Below are positions 43,616 through 50,834 of a stretch of DNA of 59,225 bases, piece after piece. Each line of letters opens with the position of its first letter. Within the stretch, counting starts at the first letter, position 1. Position numbers and translations under genes: made by a program. The stretch covers positions 1-59,225 of the forward strand of contig JAFPUH010000037.1 of the NCBI GenBank assembly GCA_017395505.1. Direction: 5' to 3'. Under the pieces are notes generated by a model, which saw only the letters and a program-made list of their open reading frames with translations, had not been told where the DNA came from and searched no databases. This DNA is from Kiritimatiellia bacterium. GTDB taxonomy: Bacteria; Verrucomicrobiota; Kiritimatiellia; RFP12; UBA1067.

Positions 43616-44385
43616 TACCTCTTGAAAAATCGCCTCAAGTTTGGCTTATCCACGGCAATTTAGGCGGTGGAAAGTCTATGACTGCCGTTTCAATGGCCGT
43701 AGAGGCTATTCGGGCGGGTCGTTTTGTTGCTTCTAATATCGCCCTAAATATGGATGTCTTGCGTCTTTTTATTCCTTGGGCTGATTCTTGCTATTATCAT
43801 TTCGACGTTTCAAAAGACGAATACAATGAAGATGGTGTATTGATTAAGCACCAGCCGTTTAATCCCTTTTCAATTCCTTCGGGTTCACCTCGTGGTACTG
43901 TCGATCCTAAGCGGGTTTTAGTTATCTTTGACGAATGTGCTGAATGGTTTGATCAGTATTCTAGTGCTAAATCTCCCGAAGTCGCTCGCGTTATGTCTTG
44001 GCTCCGCCATTCTTCTAAGCGAAATCAAGATGTCTTATTTATCGTCCAGCGAGTGGAATACTTGCAAAAGTCTTTCCGCATTCTTTGTAGCCGTTATGTG
44101 CAAGTTGATGATCTTGCCGTTTGGCGTTTGCCTGTTTTTAAGATTAAGATACCTTTTATGGGCGGATTTGTCATGGCTCGGACTTGTGATCGGGCGGGCA
44201 CGAAGTCCGCTCCTGTCACATTGATTAAAAAAGCATATTATGGTCGCTTTTACGATACTGCGCAATCTTTGACTACGTATGGCGGTGCTCCTGTCGAATA
44301 TTCTGCTCCTGTTCGTGAGGCTTCTTTTCCTTGGCTTCTTTTTTGGTTTTGGATTTCTTCTTGTTTTTTGCTTTTTTTAACATAA
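43612..44385 (+). CDS. zot: Zot-family phage assembly ATPase (pI-like)
   Basis: 257 residues from GTG 43612, overlapping the upstream gene by 4 nt. Walker A GNLGGGKS at residues 12-19 and Walker B VLVIFDECAEWF near 101. Other family marks: AKSPEVARVMSWLRHSSKRN and FIVQRVEYLQKSFR. It powers extrusion of the particle through the inner membrane. The C-terminus has only one short hydrophobic segment right at the end and no periplasmic domain, so it is shorter than M13 pI (348) or CTX Zot (399). The missing part may be supplied by the protein at 40911. Confidence 0.9.
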   Translation: MIPLEKSPQVWLIHGNLGGGKSMTAVSMAVEAIRAGRFVASNIALNMDVLRLFIPWADSCYYHFDVSKDEYNEDGVLIKHQPFNPFSIPSGSPRGTVDPKRVLVIFDECAEWFDQYSSAKSPEVARVMSWLRHSSKRNQDVLFIVQRVEYLQKSFRILCSRYVQVDDLAVWRLPVFKIKIPFMGGFVMARTCDRAGTKSAPVTLIKKAYYGRFYDTAQSLTTYGGAPVEYSAPVREASFPWLLFWFWISSCFLLFLT

Positions 44386-44405
44386 ATAATAAAATAACTA
44401 AAAAT

Positions 44406-45383
44406 ATGAAAAAAATATTCGTTTATGCTACCGATGAAAATTTTGTTTATTATACTGCTGTTTCTATCGTCAGTCTTTTGCGTCATAATTCGGGGGTTAC
44501 TGTTGTTGTTCTGAGTGACGGGCTTTCCAGTTCTTCAAAACTTTTTCTTGCTTCCCGTGTTTCTTCTTACGGCGGTGAATTTTTGTATTTTGATGTATCA
44601 AAGCAGATTCGCACCTTGTCAAATCTAGGTTATAACGGTTACACTTCCTTTTTGACTTACGCAAGGATTTTTATTGGTGATTGTTTGGTTGGTTGTAATG
44701 ATCGTGTTTTGTATCTAGATGGTGATACTTTAGTTGATGGTGATCTTTCTTCTTTGTTTGATTTTGATTTGCGCGGTAAACCTCTTGCTTTTGCTCCCGA
44801 TTGTATGCCTTCTGCTTATAGGTCTGTTATTTCTATGTCTTTGAACCGTCCGTATTTTAATGCGGGTGTAATGCTTGTGGATTTGGCGCGATTTCGTTCT
44901 AGTCGTGTAAAGTCGCGTTTCTTGCGTTATCTTTCAATGTCTCGAGGTGTCGGTGTCTTCCCGGATCAAGACATTTTCAATCGTTTCTTTTTTGATGAAA
45001 TCGTTGTTTTGCCCCCTCAATATAATTTTATTACGCATTGGTTTTTGTTTGATTTTCCGGGTATAAAGCGTATAGTGAAATCTCCTGTTGGTTTTACTGA
45101 AGTTGATTTTTTATCCGCTCGTCGGAAACCTTTGATTTTTCACTTTCTAGGCAATACCTTGGGGCGTCCGTGGTTTTCTTCTTCCCGTCATCCTCTCGCT
45201 TCCCTATACCGCTATAATGCGCGTTTGGCGGGTGTTCCTCCCTCTGTCGTAAATCGCAAGGGCGGTTTTTCTTTCGTTTATCGGCTTCAGTATTTTCTTT
45301 GGCGTTTCTTGCCTCAATCTGTTTTTAATGTCTTTTGCTCTTGGCTTTATCGCGTTCATATTTTTTTAAGGTATCGCGCTTGA
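44406..45383 (+). CDS. Family 8 glycosyltransferase carried by the phage
   Basis: 325 residues from ATG 44406. GT8 (LgtC-like) motifs in order: IFVYATDENFVYYTAVSI, the metal-binding DxD in LYLDGDTLVDGDL (near 105), YFNAGVMLVDLARFR, FPDQDIFN and the C-terminal FHFLGNTLGRPW. It transfers a sugar from a nucleotide sugar, typically to lipopolysaccharide. Codon use is T-rich like the phage genes, so it is long resident there. The C-terminal 60 residues are basic and amphipathic (FLWRFLPQ, VFNVFCSWLYRVHIF), likely for membrane attachment. Probably alters host surface glycans to block superinfection or modifies the virion (inference). Confidence 0.88.
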   Translation: MKKIFVYATDENFVYYTAVSIVSLLRHNSGVTVVVLSDGLSSSSKLFLASRVSSYGGEFLYFDVSKQIRTLSNLGYNGYTSFLTYARIFIGDCLVGCNDRVLYLDGDTLVDGDLSSLFDFDLRGKPLAFAPDCMPSAYRSVISMSLNRPYFNAGVMLVDLARFRSSRVKSRFLRYLSMSRGVGVFPDQDIFNRFFFDEIVVLPPQYNFITHWFLFDFPGIKRIVKSPVGFTEVDFLSARRKPLIFHFLGNTLGRPWFSSSRHPLASLYRYNARLAGVPPSVVNRKGGFSFVYRLQYFLWRFLPQSVFNVFCSWLYRVHIFLRYRA

Positions 45384-45439
45384 CATTTCCCCTGGAAATA
45401 TGAAAGGTATCGCGCTTGACATTTCCCCTGCAAATATGA
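45368..45439 (+). repeat. 36-bp tandem duplication at the glycosyltransferase 3' end
   Basis: 45368-45403 and 45404-45439 are identical except one base (G/C at 45395/45431). Copy 1 contains the last codons and stop of the glycosyltransferase gene. Copy 2 provides the -35 (TTGACA) of the next gene's promoter. Confidence 0.9.
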
Positions 45440-45445
45440 TATAAT
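45416..45445 (+). promoter_or_regulatory. Promoter of the last phage gene
   Basis: TTGACA (45416-45421), 18-bp spacer, TATAAT (45440-45445). The ATG follows 6 nt later, so the transcript should be leaderless. The best sigma70-like match in the prophage apart from the right-end promoter. Confidence 0.8.
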
Positions 45446-45451
45446 TCTCAT

Positions 45452-45847
45452 ATGAAAAAAATCATCTATATTTTAATGTTTTTATCTCCTTTTTGCGCTT
45501 TTTGTGCAAATACCGTTAATGAATGTGATTTGCTGCTTAAATCGCTTCAAATAGAGCGTAATAGGCTTTTGTCTCTTCCGCCTGTTGTCTTCCGGTCGAA
45601 GGATGACAGGAAACATAATTTTTCCCGCCGTTTGGGTGTTGTCGAAGTCAACCGTTCGTATGCCCCTCTTGATCGCACTTGTTCTTTTGCTGAATATCAG
45701 AAGCTGACTAGACAGGCGATTGATTATCAGAATGCCACAAATCGAATTTGTTCCATCGACGAGGAGATCTCAGCCCTCAAGATCGAGCGCAAGCGTTTGA
45801 AGGCTCAAAATAAGTGCGTTCGTTCGCTTGAGAAAATCAAGAAATAG
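45452..45847 (+). CDS. Phage-encoded exported protein of unknown function
   Basis: 131 residues. Signal peptide MKKIIYILMFLSPFCAFCA, then a helical, charged protein with Cys at about 25, 82, 94 and 116 that may form disulfides. The last 50 residues form a coiled coil (CSIDEEISALKIERKRLKAQ). No family recognised. It has its own strong promoter, separate from the structural operon, so it is likely expressed in the lysogen and could be a superinfection or host-fitness factor (inference). Confidence 0.65.
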   Translation: MKKIIYILMFLSPFCAFCANTVNECDLLLKSLQIERNRLLSLPPVVFRSKDDRKHNFSRRLGVVEVNRSYAPLDRTCSFAEYQKLTRQAIDYQNATNRICSIDEEISALKIERKRLKAQNKCVRSLEKIKK

Positions 45848-45959
45848 CCGCCGCCGCTGTTGTCAATAGTTTTGGGGTGCCCCGATTATAGCGGGGTCAC
45901 TCAAAACCCCGCGTAATAATCGAGGGTCAAAACTTGTTGGCAACTTACGCGGCGGCGGC
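45847..45959. other. Nested long inverted repeat: candidate phage origin/packaging signal
   Basis: Outer arms are a perfect 11-bp pair, GCCGCCGCCGC (45847-45857) and GCGGCGGCGGC (45949-45959). Inside, GTTGTCAATAGTTTTG is partly complementary to CAAAACTTGTTGGCAAC, and in the centre CCCCG..CGGGG (45880-45895) forms its own hairpin beside ACCCCGCG. So the single strand would fold in a long, branched stem of about 113 nt. Filamentous phages keep their origins and packaging signal in one such non-coding region. Confidence 0.65.
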
Positions 45960-46040
45960 GTGATAATTGTTTATTTCGTTGCGAATAATTACTATTTCAT
46001 TAAAATAAAACACTTTTTCAAAAAATCTTCATTTTGGCTA

Positions 46041-46070
46041 TTGACAATGTATGACAAATTATGGTATAAT
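46041..46070 (+). promoter_or_regulatory. Outward-facing promoter at the right end of the prophage
   Basis: TTGACA (46041-46046), 18-bp spacer, TATAAT (46065-46070) within TATGGTATAAT. In the lysogen it points across attR into the radical SAM gene. In the circular phage it would point at the first phage gene (37624), so it is probably the phage early promoter. Confidence 0.8.
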
Positions 46071-46116
46071 ACCCGCGTCAAGTGAGATAATAGTCGCTGG
46101 CTTAGTAGATTGAAAA

Positions 46117-46144
46117 AGTTCACTCAATCGGCCTTATGCGAAGT
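46117..46144. other. attR / dif-like XerCD site (right phage junction)
   Basis: Arms AGTTCACTCAA (phage side) and TTATGCGAAGT (chromosome side) around TCGGCC. On the - strand the chromosomal arm reads ACTTCGCATAA, matching 8 of 11 positions of the E. coli XerC arm GGTGCGCATAA. The core AATCGGCCTTATGCG is at 46126-46140. Confidence 0.75.
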
Positions 46145-47167
46145 GGTGGTATGCAGGTTATGCAACCGTTTTCCTTGCTGGTCAAGCCTGCTGGCGGCGC
46201 ATGCAATCTGGATTGCAGCTACTGCTTCTATAAATCACATCCAGCTGGATTGATGTCACCGGATCTCGCACGGACGATGCTCGACAAATATGCCGCTCTG
46301 CCATTCGCCGCCAAATCCATTGCGTTGCAAGGCGGCGAACCACTCATCGCTGCGAATACTGGAATCTTCAATCTGCTTGATGAATATCCGTTCGAGAAAT
46401 CCGTTCAGACAAACGCAACGCTGATGACCGATGATCTGGCCGCTTGCCTTGCCGCCGGCAAATGGCTTGTCGGCGCTTCGCTGGATGGTCCACGCGAGCT
46501 CAACAGATTGCGCGGAGATTCCTTTGACGCGGCAGTTCGCGGCATACGGCTGCTCGAGAAACACGCCGTTGACTACAACCTTTTGACCGTAGTCTCAAAA
46601 GCCAATGTCGCTCACCCTGCTGAAGTCTACAGGTTCCTGAGGGACACCTTTTCGACGCGTTTCCACCAATATATCGAATGCACAGGACCATGTGACCGGA
46701 TAACCGGCGAAGAATGGGGCAATTTCCTCATAGGACTGTTTGACGAATGGATAAAGTTCGATGCCAATAAAATATCGGTGCGACTTTTTGACTCAGTCGT
46801 TTCACAGACCTTGTTTGGACGTCCGACACAATGTTCCTTTGGACGCTCGTGCCGCCAATATCTCGTTATAGAGCATGACGGCTCGGTGTATCCATGTGAC
46901 TTTCATGTGCGAGACGACCTGAAGCTTGGCAACATCGCTACGGACTCGTTTGAGTCGTTGATCAATTCACCAACATACAGACGCTTTTCAGAGGCAAAGG
47001 TTGCGAACCTGCCGAAGAAATGCCAAGACTGTCGCCATCTCGAGTTTTGTAACGGAGATTGCCCGCGCAACAGGCTTTCTCTGTGCGCGGGGTGGATCAA
47101 CTTTTTCGATCACGCTCTGCCTAGCTTGAGGGAGCTCGCCTTCGAAGCGGCGTTCAGGAGAACTTGA
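46136..47167 (+). CDS. Radical SAM/SPASM protein of the anaerobic sulfatase-maturase type
   Basis: Up to 343 residues; starts at 46136, 46151 and 46160 are possible, and 46160 gives the family N-terminus [10 protein letters not shown]. Radical SAM cluster [13 protein letters not shown] cluster cysteines in [16 protein letters not shown] and [15 protein letters not shown]. Such enzymes oxidise a Cys or Ser of sulfatases to formylglycine. At about 335-343 residues it is slightly shorter than typical. No sulfatase gene is in the window, so the substrate is not given by context. The ATG at 46136 lies inside the phage core repeat. The gene converges on clpB with a 14-bp overlap. Confidence 0.85.
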   Translation: MRSGGMQVMQPFSLLVKPAGGACNLDCSYCFYKSHPAGLMSPDLARTMLDKYAALPFAAKSIALQGGEPLIAANTGIFNLLDEYPFEKSVQTNATLMTDDLAACLAAGKWLVGASLDGPRELNRLRGDSFDAAVRGIRLLEKHAVDYNLLTVVSKANVAHPAEVYRFLRDTFSTRFHQYIECTGPCDRITGEEWGNFLIGLFDEWIKFDANKISVRLFDSVVSQTLFGRPTQCSFGRSCRQYLVIEHDGSVYPCDFHVRDDLKLGNIATDSFESLINSPTYRRFSEAKVANLPKKCQDCRHLEFCNGDCPRNRLSLCAGWINFFDHALPSLRELAFEAAFRRT

Positions 47168-49232
47168 TCTCCCCCTTCTCTGCAGTCACCTTTATTGTGG
47201 CGCCTGGCGAATAATTGCCGGAGACGATTGCCCTTGCAATAGGCGTCTCAAGATCGCGCTGAATCGCCCTTTTAACCGGTCTTGCTCCGTATGCGGGGTC
47301 GTATCCGTCGCGAACCAGAACCTCCAACGCCTTGTCGTCGACATCAAGTGAAAGCTCCTGGTCGGCGAGACGCTTCGCGAAGTCCTTGAGCTGCAGCTTG
47401 ACGATCTCACGAATCTGAGTTTCGCTGAGCGAATCGAATTCAAGAATCTCGTCGAGTCTGTTGAGGAACTCGGGACGGAACAAGTCTTTCAGCGTATCGC
47501 GCGGTGCGTTGGACGTCATGATTATGACGGTGTTCTTGAACGAGACTGTGCGGCCGTGGCTGTCAGTAAGTCGTCCGTCATCCATTACCTGCAGCAGAAG
47601 ATTGAATACATCTGGATGCGCCTTCTCGATTTCATCCAGCAAAACGACGGAAAACTGCTTGCGCCTCACGGCCTCGGTAAGCTGACCGCCGTCCTCAAAG
47701 CCGACGTATCCTGGGGGCGCTCCGACGAGACGCGAGACGGCGAACTTCTCCATGTATTCAGACATGTCGAGCCGCACCATAGCATTCTCGTCGTCGAACA
47801 GTTCGGCTGCAAGCGCCTTGGCGAGTTCTGTTTTGCCTACGCCCGTCGGTCCAAGGAAAAGGAACGCGCCAATCGGACGCTGCCTGTTCTTTATGCCGGC
47901 ACGAGACCTCAGCACCGCATCAGCCACGGCATCGACAGCCTTGTCCTGTCCAATGACGCGCTCATGCAGTATGTCGCCAAGGCGGACGAGCTTTTCGCGC
48001 TCGCCTTCGAGCAGCTTTGTGACGGGTATTCCGCTCCAGCGTGAGACGACTTCGGCTATCTCGTCCGCAGTTACCTCCTCGCGCAGCAAGGCGTCCGCAC
48101 CCCTGCGAGCCAGATCCTCTTCATGGGACTTGAGCTGCTTCTCGAATTCTGGAATGACGCCGTATTTGTAGCGCGACGCGGTCGCATTGTCACCTCTATT
48201 AAGGGCAGTTTCGTATGCATTCTTTGCCTCATCAAGTTTTGTCCTTACGCGGCGGACCTCTTCAAGCGCCGCCTTCTCCTCTTTCCACTGCGCCGTCATC
48301 TTGTCGGCCTTGCCCTTCTGTTCGGCAAGTTCGGCTTGAAGCTCGGCCAGTCTCTTCTTGGACGCCTCGTCCTTCTCCTTCTTAAGGGCTATCTCCTCGA
48401 TCTCAAGACGCCGCACATGACGCGAAATCTCGTCCAGCTCCTGCGGACAGGAATCCATCTCGGTGCGGATGCGTGCGCACGCTTCGTCCAGCAGGTCGAT
48501 GGCCTTGTCTGGCAGGAAGCGGTCTTGAATATACCTCGCCGAAAGCACAACGGCGTTTACGAGCGCCTCGTCCCGTATGTGGACGTTATGGTATTTCTCG
48601 AAGCGCTCCTTGATGCCGCGAAGTATCGATATCGCATCCTCTTCCGAGGGCGGCTCGACCATGACAGGCTGGAATCGCCTCTCGAGTGCGGCGTCCTTCT
48701 CCATGTATTTGCGATATTCATCGAGTGTCGTAGCGCCGACGCAGTGCAGCTCGCCGCGCGCAAGCATCGGCTTCAGCATGTTGCCGGCGTCCGAAGAGCC
48801 CTCGGTCTTCCCCGCCCCGACGATCGTGTGTATCTCGTCGATGAAGAGTATGATCTTGCCCTCCGACTCCTTGACCTTTTTGAGAACGGCCTTGAGCCTC
48901 TCCTCGAACTGTCCGCGGTACATGGCGCCTGCCATCAGTGCAGTCATGTCGAGCGAGAACACTGTTCTGTCCTTAAGCCCTTCCGGCACATCGCCGCGGT
49001 TGATTCGCTGGGCAAGCCCTTCGACGATGGCTGTCTTGCCGACGCCAGGTTCGCCAATCAGCACAGGATTGTTCTTAGTCTTTCGCGAAAGTATGCGTAT
49101 GACGTCACGAATCTCCGTATCCCGGCCGATGACTGGGTCGAGCTTGCCCGTCCGCGCAAGCGCGGTCAGGTCAGTGCCGTATTTCTCAAGGCACTTCTCG
49201 TTGTCTTCTGGTGGTTCGTAAGTTGCGTTCAT
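47154..49232 (-). CDS. clpB: ClpB-type disaggregase without N-domain
   Basis: 692 residues. Two AAA+ modules: Walker A GEPGVGKT with Walker [15 protein letters not shown] in the first, GPTGVGKT and [14 protein letters not shown] in the second. A full coiled-coil M-domain lies between them (about residues 265-390). The usual N-terminal domain (about 145 residues) is missing: the protein begins directly at [25 protein letters not shown] precedes the ATG at a good distance, so this is a true start, like the short ClpB isoform that E. coli makes from an internal start. It should still unfold aggregates with DnaK. Confidence 0.93.
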   Translation of the reverse strand: MNATYEPPEDNEKCLEKYGTDLTALARTGKLDPVIGRDTEIRDVIRILSRKTKNNPVLIGEPGVGKTAIVEGLAQRINRGDVPEGLKDRTVFSLDMTALMAGAMYRGQFEERLKAVLKKVKESEGKIILFIDEIHTIVGAGKTEGSSDAGNMLKPMLARGELHCVGATTLDEYRKYMEKDAALERRFQPVMVEPPSEEDAISILRGIKERFEKYHNVHIRDEALVNAVVLSARYIQDRFLPDKAIDLLDEACARIRTEMDSCPQELDEISRHVRRLEIEEIALKKEKDEASKKRLAELQAELAEQKGKADKMTAQWKEEKAALEEVRRVRTKLDEAKNAYETALNRGDNATASRYKYGVIPEFEKQLKSHEEDLARRGADALLREEVTADEIAEVVSRWSGIPVTKLLEGEREKLVRLGDILHERVIGQDKAVDAVADAVLRSRAGIKNRQRPIGAFLFLGPTGVGKTELAKALAAELFDDENAMVRLDMSEYMEKFAVSRLVGAPPGYVGFEDGGQLTEAVRRKQFSVVLLDEIEKAHPDVFNLLLQVMDDGRLTDSHGRTVSFKNTVIIMTSNAPRDTLKDLFRPEFLNRLDEILEFDSLSETQIREIVKLQLKDFAKRLADQELSLDVDDKALEVLVRDGYDPAYGARPVKRAIQRDLETPIARAIVSGNYSPGATIKVTAEKGEIKFS

Positions 49233-49258
49233 GGTTTTTTACCTCCAGCAAACAAGGA

Positions 49259-49309
49259 GCAGACGGCGTGCCATACGCCATCTGCCCCAAAACCGCGACA
49301 TTATGTCGC
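49259..49309 (-). promoter_or_regulatory. Two hairpins between mazG and clpB
   Basis: On the - strand an 11-bp stem (GCAGATGGCGT with ACGCCGTCTGC, one G-T pair; 49259-49285) lies in the clpB leader, and a palindrome GCGACA-TAA-TGTCGC (49295-49309) lies just upstream. No CIRCE element (HrcA site) is present. The leader hairpin sits about 9 nt upstream of the GGAGG of clpB and could modulate its translation. Confidence 0.4.
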
Positions 49310-49329
49310 AACTTAGCCGCAAAACCGGC

Positions 49330-50136
49330 TTATATTGTCCCTTTCGCCCGCTTGGCTTCTTCCCAAAGAACATCCATTTCCTCAAGTGACATGTCCTTCA
49401 GGCTTCTGCCTTGCGCTTTGGCTGCCGCTTCGACAGTGCGAAAACGCGTCGAGAATCGGTCGGTAGTTCCCTCCACAGCCGATTCGGAATCGACCTTGAG
49501 GTGCCTCGCCAGATTCGTTATGGCAAAGAGCAGGTCGCCCAACTCCTCCTTGACCCTGTCGGAATCTTCAGGTTTGTCGCTCTTTCGTGCGGCGATTTCG
49601 GCCTTAAGTTCGCCAAGCTCCTCTTCTATCTTGGACAAGGGCCCTTCCGCATCCTTCCAGTCGAAGCCTACACGCGCCGCCTTCTCCTGTGTGCGCTGCG
49701 CCTTGAGAAGCCCAGGCAACGTCGCCGGCACGCCATCCAGAGCAGAGTGTCGGGTTTCCTTCTTGTGCTCGACCTGCTTGATCTGCTCCCAGTTCCTGAG
49801 TACGGTCGCTGCGTCCTTCGCGTCAACATCGCCGAACACATGCGGATGCCGCCTCACAAGCTTGTCGGATATGGCGTTCGCCACGTCGTCAAAGGTGAAA
49901 CGCCCTTCCTGCTCGGCCATTACAGCCTGAAACATCACCTGCAACAGCACGTCGCCAAGCTCTTCAATGTAGTTCGCCTTGTCCTCAGGTCTTGCCATCG
50001 CCGCCAAAAGCTCGTAGGTCTCTTCGAGTACGCATGGCTTCAACGACTCCAGCGTCTGTTCGCGATCCCAAGGACAACCCGTCTGCGGATCGCGCAGACG
50101 GGTCATTATCTCATGCAGTCTCTCTATGCCTGTCAT
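49330..50136 (-). CDS. mazG: Nucleoside triphosphate pyrophosphohydrolase MazG
   Basis: 268 residues with two MazG modules. First: CPWDREQTLESLKPCVLEE and YIEELGDVLLQVMF. Second: EEELGELKAEI and VKEELGDLLFAITNLAR. The EExxE and ExxD metal sites are present in both. Hydrolyses NTPs to NMP and PPi, cleaning the pool and lowering ppGpp effects. Full-length like the E. coli enzyme. Two bp downstream of the HAD-like gene in transcription order. Confidence 0.95.
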   Translation of the reverse strand: MTGIERLHEIMTRLRDPQTGCPWDREQTLESLKPCVLEETYELLAAMARPEDKANYIEELGDVLLQVMFQAVMAEQEGRFTFDDVANAISDKLVRRHPHVFGDVDAKDAATVLRNWEQIKQVEHKKETRHSALDGVPATLPGLLKAQRTQEKAARVGFDWKDAEGPLSKIEEELGELKAEIAARKSDKPEDSDRVKEELGDLLFAITNLARHLKVDSESAVEGTTDRFSTRFRTVEAAAKAQGRSLKDMSLEEMDVLWEEAKRAKGTI

Positions 50137-50138
50137 TG

Positions 50139-50810
50139 TCAGACTCTCAAAATCTCCAGTACCATCTTGGCCGCCTCGGAGTTGAGCTCCTTCACGACAG
50201 CGTCAGCTCCGCTGCAGTCCTGATACGCCGTACGCGCATTCACGACCGCAAGAGCGCCCATGCCCGCGATCAATGCAGACTTGACGCCGTTGCCGCTTCC
50301 GGTGATGGCCAAAGTTACCGAAGGATGCATCCCGTTCGCTACGCACGCCCTGCGCCATACGTCCCACTTGACGCAGCCGTACGTCGATGACTCCTCGTGG
50401 TATAGCTTCACGTTGTCGGTCATGAGCGGTGCGAAGGCCTCCTTAACGGCTTCGTCCTCTATGTCGGCACGTGTCGCAATCACCACCTTGACGCCCTTGG
50501 CTGAAAGCGTCTTCACGAAATTCTTGAAACCTTGCGAGATGTTCGAGGGAATCGCCGCCTTGAGCGTCGCCCTCAGAAGGTCCGAAAGGTCTTTAGCTGC
50601 CTTCACCGCAGTCTTCTTCGTCTTGACGAGCGGAAAATACTCGGCGAAGGCGCCTTGATAGTTGCAGCCGGCCAGATGCCGTGCCTCAACCATATCGTCA
50701 AAGGGGATCCCGTCTAGCTTCTGAAGGAAGTCTTTCGTTGTGTTGAACAAGATATCCGCACCGTTCATCGCGGCGAAATCAAACTCGACAATAACTCCTT
50801 TTGATGCCAT
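50139..50810 (-). CDS. HAD-fold protein with lost catalytic residues
   Basis: 223 residues with the outline of beta-phosphoglucomutase-like HAD phosphatases: a first strand VIVEFDFAAMNG, a cap domain, motif II KVVIATRAD, a Lys region CVKWDVWRRAC and a last strand LAITGSGNGVKSALIAGMGALAVV. In motif I the second Asp of DxD is Ala (DFA). In motif IV the usual acidic residues (ED/DD before S-x-N/A-G) are replaced (TGSGNG). So metal-dependent phosphatase activity is doubtful; it may bind a phosphosugar as a regulator. It lies immediately downstream of the phosphofructokinase gene, with 24 bp between them, so they are probably co-transcribed. Confidence 0.65.
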   Translation of the reverse strand: MASKGVIVEFDFAAMNGADILFNTTKDFLQKLDGIPFDDMVEARHLAGCNYQGAFAEYFPLVKTKKTAVKAAKDLSDLLRATLKAAIPSNISQGFKNFVKTLSAKGVKVVIATRADIEDEAVKEAFAPLMTDNVKLYHEESSTYGCVKWDVWRRACVANGMHPSVTLAITGSGNGVKSALIAGMGALAVVNARTAYQDCSGADAVVKELNSEAAKMVLEILRV

Positions 50811-50834
50811 CGGGACCTCCTTGTGGTGAACGTA

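Larger units (their letters stand above)
37582..46140 (+). mobile_element. Integrated filamentous phage (inovirus) prophage, about 8.5 kb
   Basis: Bounded by the 15-bp direct repeat AATCGGCCTTATGCG within dif-like sites. The interior is AT-rich with a strong excess of T on the + strand and codons ending in T, unlike the GC-rich host genes, and typical of the packaged strand of filamentous phages. Gene order follows the inovirus plan: small early genes, RHH regulator, HUH replication initiator, ssDNA-binding protein, small hydrophobic protein, major coat protein, terminator, minor coat proteins, long adsorption protein, Zot ATPase. It adds a family 8 glycosyltransferase and a signal-peptide protein. 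No integrase is encoded, as expected when host XerC/XerD are used. No secretin (pIV) is encoded. Confidence 0.92.

Noticed and set aside
37624..45847. A tailed-phage or plasmid origin for the island
   Set aside because: No terminase, portal, tail or partition genes; coat, Zot and HUH initiator fit an inovirus.
48123..49316. Long open frame on + strand antisense to clpB
   Set aside because: Its residues are a reverse shadow of the GC-rich clpB gene; no ribosome site or family motifs.
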